From: Drouetiella sp036703255
Lineage (GTDB): Bacteria > Cyanobacteriota > Cyanobacteriia > Elainellales > Elainellaceae
Direction: 5' to 3'
Length of the DNA stretch: 64,000 nt
Assembly: GCA_036703255.1 (NCBI GenBank)
Contig: DATNPL010000184.1
Coordinates: forward strand, 1-64,000
In this document: in pieces, positions 8,693 to 16,105 of the stretch
Layout of the letters: every line of letters begins with the position of its first letter
Position numbering within the stretch: the first letter of the stretch is position 1
Translations under genes and position numbers: made by a program
The notes under the pieces: generated by a model
The model's input: the letters and a program-made list of their open reading frames with translations, nothing else
Told to the model about the DNA's origin: nothing
The model's database searches: none

Positions 8693-10013
8693 CAGGCTGT
8701 AAAACCAAGTTAGTTAGCATTGTATTCATCTTATTGACCGATTCAACATACTCTTTCTGGGTATCTGACTCAGCCACAATACCTGCACCAGCGTTCAGAT
8801 GAATTTCATTACCGTATTGATAGGCTGAACGGATAGCGATGGCTAAATCGGCTGAGCCATTGCTGTCTACCCAACCAATACCGCCCGCATAAATGCCTCT
8901 AGGTTCATCCTCTAGGCGATCGATCCAATCCAACGCTCGAAGTTTATCAATACCCGTCACGGTAACGCCGGGAAACAAGACCTTCAATGCATCCCACAGG
9001 GTATGGTCAGGCTTCAGCTTGCCGCCTACTCGCGAAGATAAATGCTGCACGCAGCGATATTTCTTGACTTCCATGAAATTGAAAATCTGCACCGTTCCAG
9101 GTACGCAAACTGAGGCAAGTTCGCTTTGCGCTAGCCAAATAGAGAGGGCGTGTTCTTTCACCTCTTTGGCATCCGTAAATAGTTCAGCCTCTAGGCGAGC
9201 ATCTGCTTCGCTGTCCTCTCCACGCGGACGAGTGGCGGCTAACGGATTAGTGATCACCGCTCCATCTTCGTAAACTTCCATCAGAATCTCAGGGCTGAAC
9301 CCAACGGCACGCACCTCTCCCAAGTTGAAGCAATAGGAACGCGCTGAGTTGTTGGCGGCTGCTCCAACGACATAAGTTCCGAGCAGATCTAGATTGCCAG
9401 TCAGCTTTTTCGATCGCGAGATAATGGCTTTGTGCAATTTGTTCTGTTGAATGGCTTCAATCAGCGTTTTGACGCGCTGAGAATACGGCTCACAATCTGC
9501 CGCGTTTTGCTCCAGACAGATAGGCACGTAGTTGCAGGGTTGGGGATCGCTTTTTATCAGCTCAAGCAGGGGTTCCAGAGGTTCCACGCTTCTGACATAA
9601 ACCCCGGCTGCGGTAAAGCGAAGTTCAGTTTCGGGAACTAAAAAATAAAGCAGCGGCTGCTGAATGGCCTTGGAGTAAGACGAATAGAAGCCAACGAGAT
9701 CAAACGCTACGTAGCCATAGGCAGTCCAGTGTTTAATCGGCAAAGATCTAAGCAGATCCCCAACCTGCTGGAACGGATCGGTGGCTGCTTCAGTGTGGGT
9801 TTTTCCCATACTTTGAAGCTGTACCGTGTCCTGGCTAACCGACACGATCGCCAACTCATTTCCGGCGATGCGAACCTCATCGTTCTTTTCATACATCACA
9901 TAATGATCAAAAATCCCTGCTTGCAAGAGGGTCTGGAGAACGGCGATCGCGTTTCTTTTGCCCGGTATAAATGTTTCCTTATAAGTCGTAACAGGCTTTA
10001 ATTCCGTGACCAT
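8685..10013 (-). CDS. Salicylate synthase (chorismate to salicylate, MbtI/YbtS/Irp9 type)
   Basis: 442 residues of the chorismate-binding fold. The match to salicylate synthases is stronger than to plain isochorismate synthases. HKAIISRSK contains the general-base lysine position. VRAVGFSPEILMEV has the catalytic-acid glutamate, followed by ITNPLAATRPRG. VQHLSSRVGGKL and FPGVTVTGIDK follow, then PRGIYAGGIGW and the C-terminal LNAGAGIVAESD. Enzymes of this group isomerise chorismate to isochorismate and eliminate pyruvate to give salicylate, the aryl cap of yersiniabactin-, pyochelin- and mycobactin-type siderophores. It lies 35 bases after the aryl ligase gene. Isochorismate synthase is the alternative, but no isochorismatase or DHB dehydrogenase is present in the window. 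Confidence 0.88.
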   Translation of the reverse strand: MVTELKPVTTYKETFIPGKRNAIAVLQTLLQAGIFDHYVMYEKNDEVRIAGNELAIVSVSQDTVQLQSMGKTHTEAATDPFQQVGDLLRSLPIKHWTAYGYVAFDLVGFYSSYSKAIQQPLLYFLVPETELRFTAAGVYVRSVEPLEPLLELIKSDPQPCNYVPICLEQNAADCEPYSQRVKTLIEAIQQNKLHKAIISRSKKLTGNLDLLGTYVVGAAANNSARSYCFNLGEVRAVGFSPEILMEVYEDGAVITNPLAATRPRGEDSEADARLEAELFTDAKEVKEHALSIWLAQSELASVCVPGTVQIFNFMEVKKYRCVQHLSSRVGGKLKPDHTLWDALKVLFPGVTVTGIDKLRALDWIDRLEDEPRGIYAGGIGWVDSNGSADLAIAIRSAYQYGNEIHLNAGAGIVAESDTQKEYVESVNKMNTMLTNLVLQPDV

Positions 10014-10048
10014 TAATTTCTCCTAATTTATTCCTGATTGATACTGTG

Positions 10049-11590
10049 TTAGCGGTAATTGGCAATTGCTTTACGATGAATTTTTCCTGTCGGGGTACGC
10101 GGTAAATGCTCTACAAACCGAACGACTTTGGGAGCCTTAAAATGAGGCAACCGCTGTTTGGCAAACTGGCAGAGGTTCACTTCCAGTTCGGGCGATGGAG
10201 TTTGTCCAGACTTGAGGCTGACATATGCCACGACCTGCGTCAGTTGTTCGCCGTCCGCCGACTCAGGGACGATCGCCACCTCTAGCACCTGGGGATGCTG
10301 ATGTAAGACATCCTCAATCTCCATCGGAGACACCCACTGACCATTCACCTTAAACAGATCGTCCTGACGACCCATAAATTTGAAATAGCCGTCTGCATCG
10401 AACTGATACTTATCTCCCGTTCGCATCGTGGTGCCATAGAGCGCCTGCCGGGTTTCTCGCAGCCGATTCCAGTACCCCAGCATCAGGCTTTCGCCGCTCA
10501 CCACCAGGTTGCCAATTTCACCCGCAGCACAGAGATGTCCCTGGTCATTGAGTACCTGAACTTCGTAACCGGGCACCGGGCGACCCGAAGTGCCCGGTTT
10601 GCACGCTCCTGACGGATTCGAGAGGAAGATATGCAAGAACTCTGTGGTGCCAATTCCCTCACAAATCTCCTGGTTATATGTCTCTTGCCACTGTCGCCAG
10701 ATGCTTTCAGGAAGCTGTTCGGCGGCCGAAACACATAGGCGAAGGGACGAGGCATCGAGCGGTGCAATCTCCTGTAAGGCCAGCAGATTAGCATAGACGC
10801 TAGGAATTCCAAAAAAAACGGTTGGTTTGTAGCGTTGAATATCCGCAACGATGTCAAAGGCGTTGCTCGCGTCTGACAAAATTGTTGCAGCTCCGACCGC
10901 CATAGGCATATAAAGCGTATTACCCAAGCCATAGGCAAAGGGCATCTTAGCGACTGAATAGGTAATGTCTTCTTGATGCAGTTTCAATGTGGACTTAGCA
11001 TAATTTTCTGCACAAACCACCATGCTTTGATGCAGATGGATCACCCCTTTAGGCTTACCTGTACTGCCAGAGGTATAGAGCCAGAAAGCAGGTTCATCCC
11101 GTAAGGTTTTGGCGCAGGGAACAGCGTCATCGGCCTGCTGGCTAAGCAGGGATAAAAATGGGGTGTCTCCATCCTGGAGCAGAGTGTGCTGCAAGAACGC
11201 AGATGAAATAGGAGACAGCTTCGCTTGCCAGTCCTGAGTCGTAATTAACAGCTTGACGCGGGAGTCTTGGAGAATATATTGCACTTCATCCACGCTACAG
11301 GCGGTGTTGATCGGCACAGGAATGATGCCCAGCCAAATGGCACCCCAAAAGGCAAAAACTAGCTCAGGCGTGTCTGGAAGTAAGATTGCAACTCGATTTT
11401 CCTGCTCCAGTCCAAAATTTAGAAACACCTGTGCTGCCCGTTGCACAAAGCAGTTCAGTTGTCTATAGGTGTAAGTCTTATCCTGATAAAACAGAGCGAC
11501 TCGCTGGCTGTTTTCCGCTGCTAGGCTGCTCTCCAGGAAGTATGCCGCCACATTGAAGACTTTGGGTAATCGTTCAGAAATGCTTTCCAT
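10049..11590 (-). CDS. Aryl-acid:AMP/CoA ligase, benzoate-CoA ligase-like (salicylate activation)
   Basis: 513 residues of the ANL superfamily. Visible motifs are the P-loop FWLYTSGSTGKPKGVIHLH, PFAYGLGNTLY, GIGTTEFLHIFLSN, SGRPVPGYEV, the hinge GRQDDLFKVNGQWVSPMEIED and the C-terminal PTGKIHRKA with the adenylation lysine near residue 503. TEFLHIFLSN and the following GTSGRPVPGYE are hallmarks of benzoate-CoA ligases, not of EntE/DhbE/YbtE-type aryl-AMP ligases. Its place between an AcpS/ACP pair and salicylate synthase suggests that it activates salicylate and loads it on a carrier protein. Candidate acceptors are the free ACP (12091-12372) and the ACP fused to the KASIII-like protein. It starts directly at the end of the AcpS gene. 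Confidence 0.85.
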   Translation of the reverse strand: MESISERLPKVFNVAAYFLESSLAAENSQRVALFYQDKTYTYRQLNCFVQRAAQVFLNFGLEQENRVAILLPDTPELVFAFWGAIWLGIIPVPINTACSVDEVQYILQDSRVKLLITTQDWQAKLSPISSAFLQHTLLQDGDTPFLSLLSQQADDAVPCAKTLRDEPAFWLYTSGSTGKPKGVIHLHQSMVVCAENYAKSTLKLHQEDITYSVAKMPFAYGLGNTLYMPMAVGAATILSDASNAFDIVADIQRYKPTVFFGIPSVYANLLALQEIAPLDASSLRLCVSAAEQLPESIWRQWQETYNQEICEGIGTTEFLHIFLSNPSGACKPGTSGRPVPGYEVQVLNDQGHLCAAGEIGNLVVSGESLMLGYWNRLRETRQALYGTTMRTGDKYQFDADGYFKFMGRQDDLFKVNGQWVSPMEIEDVLHQHPQVLEVAIVPESADGEQLTQVVAYVSLKSGQTPSPELEVNLCQFAKQRLPHFKAPKVVRFVEHLPRTPTGKIHRKAIANYR

Positions 11591-12088
11591 TCACTTTCCT
11601 TTTAACCTTAGCGCTGCCAAACCGAGAATATGGACGAGGATGTGTTGATCCCATTCGCACCAGGTTACTATCCAAGCCTCAATGCCATTCTGTTTCGCTT
11701 GACTGTCTGCTTCTCCATATAGCTCAACTGTCAATTGGTCTTGAATTAAAACGGCTTCGATTTCATTCCAGGCAATGCCTACCAATCCAGTTCCTAAAGC
11801 CTTGCCGATCGCTTCTTTTGCCGCAAAACAGATTGCGAAGGCGCGATCGCGTTTCGGCTCAGATTGACACCAATCGATTTCACCCGCAGTAAACAACAAC
11901 ATTAATGTGTGGCGATCGTATCGCTCGGTGAGTTGGGCAATCCGGGGAATAGACACGATATCAATCCCGACTCCCTTAATTTCAGGCGCTGGCAATTTTA
12001 GGAATGATTTATTTGTGAAAGGGGCGCGGAGCGTTCCTCTCACAAACAAATCCTCCCCCAATTGAGCAATGCCAATCTCAGGTGCCAT
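11591..12088 (-). CDS. Holo-ACP synthase-type 4'-phosphopantetheinyl transferase
   Basis: 165 residues with an N-terminal extension of about 38 residues before the conserved start GVGIDIVSIPRIAQL. The magnesium-binding Asp (GIDIV) and the FAAKEAIGKALGTGL motif, with the catalytic glutamate, are both intact. The IEAVLIQDQ and C-terminal WIVTWCEWDQHILVHILGL strands complete the AcpS fold. It should add the phosphopantetheine arm to carrier-protein serines. Being 2 bases after the free ACP gene and abutting the ligase gene, it may serve that ACP, the fused ACP and perhaps the megasynthases. No Sfp-type enzyme is visible in the window. The extension might be non-native if translation starts further in, but no better ATG is evident. 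Confidence 0.88.
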   Translation of the reverse strand: MAPEIGIAQLGEDLFVRGTLRAPFTNKSFLKLPAPEIKGVGIDIVSIPRIAQLTERYDRHTLMLLFTAGEIDWCQSEPKRDRAFAICFAAKEAIGKALGTGLVGIAWNEIEAVLIQDQLTVELYGEADSQAKQNGIEAWIVTWCEWDQHILVHILGLAALRLKGK

Positions 12089-12090
12089 GA

Positions 12091-12372
12091 TTAGGCGATC
12101 CCATGATTAGGATGAGACTGGGCAAGCTGTGCAGCTTCAATCTGATGGCAAACCTGAGTGAGCGTCATATCCTGCCTACTTTCCAACTTCACACTCACTC
12201 CCAGCCTCCGTTTCAGTCCTAGAGAAATTTCGACGATTTCAGTCGAGTCAAGCTGGAGATCCTGATGCAGCCACGTCTCAGGGTGAAGCAATTCTTCTGG
12301 AATGCCCAAGTCAGTCAGGATGACTTTTAAGGTATCGATCGAATTGATAGGGGTGTCATCTACCTCACTCAT
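12091..12372 (-). CDS. Stand-alone acyl/aryl carrier protein
   Basis: 93 residues of predominantly helical sequence, with the phosphopantetheine site in DLQLDSTEIVEISLGLKRRLGV (serine after LD). It lies in a tight run with AcpS (2-base gap) and the aryl ligase. It is therefore the best candidate for an aryl carrier protein that accepts salicylate and passes it to the KASIII-ACP loading protein. A separate ACP (39798-40049) belongs to the hydroxymalonyl cassette and has a quite different NSMFAMQL site, so the two should not be interchangeable. The role is inferred from neighbours. Confidence 0.85.
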   Translation of the reverse strand: MSEVDDTPINSIDTLKVILTDLGIPEELLHPETWLHQDLQLDSTEIVEISLGLKRRLGVSVKLESRQDMTLTQVCHQIEAAQLAQSHPNHGIA

Positions 12373-12410
12373 GCCGCAAAATCCTTCAAGACGTTAATAC
12401 ATCGAAAACC

Positions 12411-12999
12411 CTAATAAAGCTGCGAGACTCTAACTTCGGAATGGGCAACCCGCAGCCGCTCGGCGGTTTGGGTCAAGTAACTGCCAACGGCTTTGAGTAA
12501 ATTTATCCAGCGTGCTTGTTGCCGTACTTCGATCGCAACGTAAGCTCCCCATTTCACCCCCCCCAAATTTTTGGCAAACTGCTTTGTGGGCATGAGATAA
12601 GCTAAAATAAGCTGCCACAAAGCTGTCATGCTGAGCCGTAAGCGCCGCAGGCAAAGCCTCAAATACAGGGCGAAGCCGTTTCCAGACTTCAACCAGAGCG
12701 GCATGTTCCCAGGACATCAATCCGCTAAAGTCCTGTGATTCCACATGCGGCGGCGACATGGTTGGGCGAACTTGATGCTCATACTCCTGTGGGCTAAAGC
12801 TACCTGCTAGCTCCATTGCCGCGCCGGATGCCAACATCAGAGTCGTCGCTGTCTCAAGTTCAATTTGCGCCTGAGCCATGTTGTCGGCCGCGAGGCTGAG
12901 TTCAAAGCGACGTAGACAAATAATCAGCCCCTGAACATTAATAAAAAACAACCAGTGGCAGTTTTTCCAAATTTGCTGTGGATTAACGTTCGTTATCAT
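12411..12999 (-). pseudogene. Orphan helical protein with apparent frameshift in a G8 run
   Basis: Read from the ATG at 12999, the frame gives 189 residues, but after AHKAVCQKFGG the tail is low-quality, arginine/serine-rich sequence. At that point the coding strand has eight consecutive G (plus-strand C at 12557-12564). With one G fewer, the protein continues as VKWGAYVAIEVRQQARWINL and ends at 12411, giving about 195 residues with a plausible amphipathic helical end. I therefore annotate one gene with a +1 indel; it could be a sequencing error, a real disruption or a phase-variable tract. The N-terminal part is helical (FINVQGLIICLRRFELSLA, TTLMLASGAAMELAGSF). I do not recognise the family. 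Its place between the next orphan gene and the ACP suggests a pathway function. Confidence 0.6.
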
Positions 13000-13016
13000 A
13001 AGATTAAGTATTCAAC

Positions 13017-13481
13017 TCACTCTAAATTGAGATTAAAAACTCTGGCTAATAAGTAGACATAGCCTTTAAATCCTTGTCTTTGTTGTTCTACTTGAGTTTG
13101 ATCAAAATCACTCCCGCGATCGCTCAAGACCAGAAAAACTTGATACGCAACTAGGAGGCTCCACACCATACAGACAGCAGGTTCTTGGGTTTGCACATGG
13201 GTGACTTCAAAATAGCTGTCAAAGTCTTCAACTTCCCAGGCATTAAGAGGGGTTTGAGTCGAAGAGAGTTGAATGGGAACAACAGCACTGATATCGAGAT
13301 AGGCTAACTCCTGGTGAATGATTGCGATTGCCTCCTGAACGGAATGTTGCTCTAACGCTTTTAGAAACTGTTTGAGCGATCGCTGTAATTTAACGTTGTC
13401 AATATCACTTAGCTGTTGTTGAATCGGTAAATCCCAAGGAACTAGCAAATAGAGTTTGGAGGGAAGAACAGGATAGGTCAT
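13017..13481 (-). CDS. Small protein of unknown function in metallophore operon
   Basis: 154 residues from the ATG at 13481, which overlaps the aminotransferase stop codon as ATGA; the longer frame begins at a TTG inside the aminotransferase and is less likely. The sequence begins MTYPVLPSKLYLLVPWDLP. It has a helical stretch (LQRSLKQFLKALEQHSVQEA), an acidic region (WEVEDFDSYFEV) and a C-terminal helix (QGFKGYVYLLARVFNL). There is no signal peptide and no cysteine pair. I recognise no family. Translational coupling to the aminotransferase, and a 17-base gap to the second orphan protein, suggest that the two small proteins act together with it or on the same intermediate. Confidence 0.7.
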   Translation of the reverse strand: MTYPVLPSKLYLLVPWDLPIQQQLSDIDNVKLQRSLKQFLKALEQHSVQEAIAIIHQELAYLDISAVVPIQLSSTQTPLNAWEVEDFDSYFEVTHVQTQEPAVCMVWSLLVAYQVFLVLSDRGSDFDQTQVEQQRQGFKGYVYLLARVFNLNLE

Positions 13482-14965
13482 GGGTCTGGGAAAAATCCTA
13501 CTTCCTGGAGTTCGGCAATACTGTCTTTCATGGCCTGGAGGATACAATGAATATCCTCATCAGTGTGAGCCGTTGACAGGAAGCCGCCACCTTCGCCGCG
13601 CAGCAAAATTCCTCGATCGCATAGGTGATAGCGCAAAAGGCTGAATCCTGCCATTAGGGGAGCAAGGGTTGCCGGAGCGACGTCTTTGAGAAAAACAGGA
13701 CTAAAGAACGAACCAAAGTTTGCCATCCGAATCGGCAATTGGCTGGTTTCCAAATACCTATTGAATTGTTCAACGAAACAGGATGTGCGCTGGTTTAAGT
13801 GTTGTTGCAGCATCGGGCCTTGGCGCTTTAAATGCTGGAGTGTCGCCCATGCTGCCGCCATTGCAAGCGGATGTTTGCAGTGCGTTCCGGCAAAAAAGGT
13901 TGTCTCGATCGCAGGGTATGAATCATCCCCGTAGCGCCACATGCCACCGTCAATTTTGTCTAGATAAGCCGCCTTACCCGCAATCACGCCGATCGGCATC
14001 CCGCCTCCAACCACCTTGCCGTAGGTTGCAATATCGGCTTCAATGCCAAACCAAGCCTGTGCGCCGCCCAAATGCAACCGGAACCCCGTCACCATTTCAT
14101 CAAAAATCAACGCAATGCCAGATGCTTGGGTCAACTGTCTGAGCTGCTGGAGAAAGGCTTTAGGCTGCAAGTCAGGCTGTGCCGTCTGGATGGGTTCCAC
14201 CAAAACAGCAGCTAGCTGATGCCGATGGGCGTGAATCACCTGAAGCGCGTCAGGGTTGCCATACTCCAGCACTAACGCATCCTTGGCAACGGTCGTAGGT
14301 ACACCGGAGGCAATGGGAACGGCACGAGAATTAAAGCGCGTCATCAGGGCTTTACCCGCCAGCTTCGAGAGTCTCTCAGACCCTGTCCTCCGTGCTTCAA
14401 CTAATACAGCATCGGCATGACCATGATAGGAATGGGTAAATACTGCAACTTTGGTACGCTGCGTTGCAGAACGCGCTAAGCGGATCGCCGTCATCACCGC
14501 TTCAGTTCCGGTATTGCTAAAAGCGACTCGCTCTGCCCCCGTCAGTTCACTAATCAACTCAGCCACTTCACCCGCCAATTCCGCCTGAGGCCCCAATGGA
14601 ATGCCTTTGTCAATCTGCGCTTTTAGCGCTTCCTGAAGGAAAGGGGGACTGTGACCCAAGAGATTGGCTCCAAACCCCATAATCAGGTCAATATACTCAT
14701 TGCCATCTGCGTCCCAAACTCGCGCACCTTGCGATCGCTCTCCCACAATCAGATAGCACATCTCTTTGGTGGGCAGATCAAACCATTCTGTTTGCCTTGG
14801 ATCGGCAAGAAATTGGCGGTAGGCTTGGGCGTTTGCCTTTGAAGCTTGGGTTCGCTTGTTGTAGCGATCGATCAAGGCTGCTAGGTGCCCCTCTTGGGAA
14901 TGAAGCTGGGAACTCAGCGTTTCCTTGTGTATCACCTGGCTACTCTGCTCACTCACATTATGCAT
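13478..14965 (-). CDS. Class III PLP aminotransferase, GSA-aminomutase/AMT-like
   Basis: 495 residues. The fold-type I aminotransferase motifs are GTEAVMTAIRLAR, HSYHGHAD, the cofactor Asp289 in LIFDEMVTGFR and the Schiff-base Lys317 in TYGKVVGGGMPIG, followed by ETTFFAGTHCKHPLAM. The sequence resembles glutamate-1-semialdehyde aminomutase and, more closely, AMT domains of cyanobacterial and Bacillus lipopeptide synthetases. In myxochelin biosynthesis a stand-alone enzyme of this group (MxcL) aminates the aldehyde released by an NRPS reductase domain. A reductase-terminated NRPS is encoded upstream here, so terminal amine formation is my preferred role; beta-amination of a polyketide intermediate is the alternative. 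It heads the second operon, about 90 bases from a -10 box with AraC-type operator. Confidence 0.88.
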   Translation of the reverse strand: MHNVSEQSSQVIHKETLSSQLHSQEGHLAALIDRYNKRTQASKANAQAYRQFLADPRQTEWFDLPTKEMCYLIVGERSQGARVWDADGNEYIDLIMGFGANLLGHSPPFLQEALKAQIDKGIPLGPQAELAGEVAELISELTGAERVAFSNTGTEAVMTAIRLARSATQRTKVAVFTHSYHGHADAVLVEARRTGSERLSKLAGKALMTRFNSRAVPIASGVPTTVAKDALVLEYGNPDALQVIHAHRHQLAAVLVEPIQTAQPDLQPKAFLQQLRQLTQASGIALIFDEMVTGFRLHLGGAQAWFGIEADIATYGKVVGGGMPIGVIAGKAAYLDKIDGGMWRYGDDSYPAIETTFFAGTHCKHPLAMAAAWATLQHLKRQGPMLQQHLNQRTSCFVEQFNRYLETSQLPIRMANFGSFFSPVFLKDVAPATLAPLMAGFSLLRYHLCDRGILLRGEGGGFLSTAHTDEDIHCILQAMKDSIAELQEVGFFPDP

Positions 14966-15057
14966 AGAACTAGGACTTGATGCGGATGGAACCCAAATAA
15001 AATTTCCAGCAGATAAGGCTAATTAGTCGAGAAAGATTCGCAAGAAGTAATGAAAGT

Positions 15058-15124
15058 ATCATAGTGGGCTGAAGATCTTCTTTTCTTTGTAAAATGTACT
15101 TTTTTCTTCGTGAAACGTACTTCC
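15058..15124 (-). promoter_or_regulatory. Probable AraC-activated promoter of tailoring/starter operon
   Basis: Read on the plus strand, two 19-base units start at 15085 (CTTTGTAAAATGTACTTTT) and 15106 (CTTCGTGAAACGTACTTCC), with a 21-base period (two helical turns). A candidate -10 (TATGAT on the minus strand, 15058-15063) lies 21 bases beyond the proximal unit, with no good -35. The same units, the same spacing and a shared block (15061-15074, 13 of 14 bases) occur upstream of the KASIII gene. The gene-proximal position of the repeats fits an activator overlapping the -35 region, presumably the AraC protein encoded at 61123-62178. Confidence 0.7.
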
Positions 15125-15200
15125 TGAGAAGTGAACCGTTTAGCGCTCTGACCTTATTACAGAGGCTGCTTTCTAAAGCAGGCAAAGATCTTTCGCTCAT

Positions 15201-16100
15201 TCAGTCAGCCGATTTGCAAGCCACAAAGTAAACAGACTGGGTATTGTTGGGTGCTGCTACGTTGCCTCGAAAATCGTAGATGGCAACTTGAGTGAATCCT
15301 ACCTCTTCTAGCGCCGTTTGAACGTCTTGTTTGGCGTAAGGTTTGACTGAAAACGTCAGGGTTAAAGGGAGCCAATCTTTATCAACTAACTGAAGTAAGA
15401 CTGAAGGATGTAACGGGCGTAAGATGCGATTGTAGAGGAAGCATTTTAGCTGAATTAAAGTACCTAAATTTGCGGCTTTTGGCTTTAAATTTTGGCTGCT
15501 TGGCTGAGTTTGGCTGTTCGGCTGAACTTGGCTGTTTGGCTGAAATAGCGTGATGGTGAATGTACCTGTTTTATTCTCTCGGTCATAAGTCTCTCCCACT
15601 GTCCAAGCATATTCAGGATGAAGTTCACCATTGTCGATTTTTACATTGCGATATCGATCCTCCAACCCTAGATCAAACAAGAAAAGACCCTGGTTTTTGA
15701 GCGCCCCATAGACATTGCGAAAGACTTGCTTCAGTTCGTCCAGACTCATGATGTGATTGAGGGAAGAGTCGGTAGAAATGACGGCATCAAAGGTCGGAGA
15801 GAATTCAAAAGAACGGGCGTCCTCTAGAACAAACTTCCCTTGGGGTGCATTTTCACGAGCGTAATGCAACATTTTTTCGGAGCCATCCAATCCTGTGACG
15901 TGATAGCCCTTCAAGATGAGTTGCTGTGATACCTGTCCTGTGCCACAACACAGATCGAGAATTTGTCCATTTTCAGGCAAACGGGGCAAGAGCAGCTTTT
16001 CCAAAAGAGGCATCAGGTTTTGCAGAGCTAGATGTGCCTCTGACTGGTTGTATAACCAAGCCCAGGGGTCGTAGGCGGTGTAGCGATTTTCTGAAGGCAT
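15201..16100 (-). CDS. Class I SAM-dependent methyltransferase
   Basis: I choose the ATG at 16100 (299 residues). It follows the NRPS stop by 5 bases and has an AGGAG ribosome site 11 bases upstream; the longer frame starts at a TTG inside the NRPS gene. Motif I is ILDLCCGTGQVSQQL, then GYHVTGLDGSEKML (acidic residue for the ribose), FDAVISTDSSLNHI and the post-motif LKNQGLFLFDLGL. These define a small-molecule methyltransferase of the Methyltransf_25/11 type. Target atom and substrate cannot be read; candidates are the hydroxyl from the hydroxymalonyl unit, an amine or the phenol. It closes the 46-kb assembly-line operon. A short repeat insertion lies within it. Confidence 0.88.
   Translation of the reverse strand: MPSENRYTAYDPWAWLYNQSEAHLALQNLMPLLEKLLLPRLPENGQILDLCCGTGQVSQQLILKGYHVTGLDGSEKMLHYARENAPQGKFVLEDARSFEFSPTFDAVISTDSSLNHIMSLDELKQVFRNVYGALKNQGLFLFDLGLEDRYRNVKIDNGELHPEYAWTVGETYDRENKTGTFTITLFQPNSQVQPNSQTQPSSQNLKPKAANLGTLIQLKCFLYNRILRPLHPSVLLQLVDKDWLPLTLTFSVKPYAKQDVQTALEEVGFTQVAIYDFRGNVAAPNNTQSVYFVACKSAD
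15489..15542 (-). repeat. Three 18-bp tandem repeats inside the methyltransferase gene
   Basis: Three in-frame 18-base units encode QPNSQV, QPNSQT and QPSSQN, preceded by the strand TFTITLF and followed by LKPKAANLG. The repeat lies in a loop downstream of the SAM fold, so it is probably a tolerated low-complexity linker. The unit number may vary between strains. Confidence 0.85.
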
Positions 16101-16105
16101 TACCT

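Noticed and set aside
12411..12704. Separate 97-codon ORF overlapping the orphan gene
   Set aside because: Its C-terminal half is the natural continuation of the orphan protein after the G8 run, and its N-terminal half is out-of-frame sequence. I treat both as one frameshifted gene.
13478..14965. Glutamate-1-semialdehyde aminomutase of tetrapyrrole synthesis (hemL)
   Set aside because: The sequence has the AMT-like ETTFFAGTHCKHPLAM block and an N-terminal extension, and it is coupled to pathway genes.
14970..15200. Minus-strand ORF of 76 codons between the aminotransferase and methyltransferase genes
   Set aside because: It covers the tandem AraC-type operator and -10 box, and its product has no recognisable family. 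It is an intergenic regulatory region.
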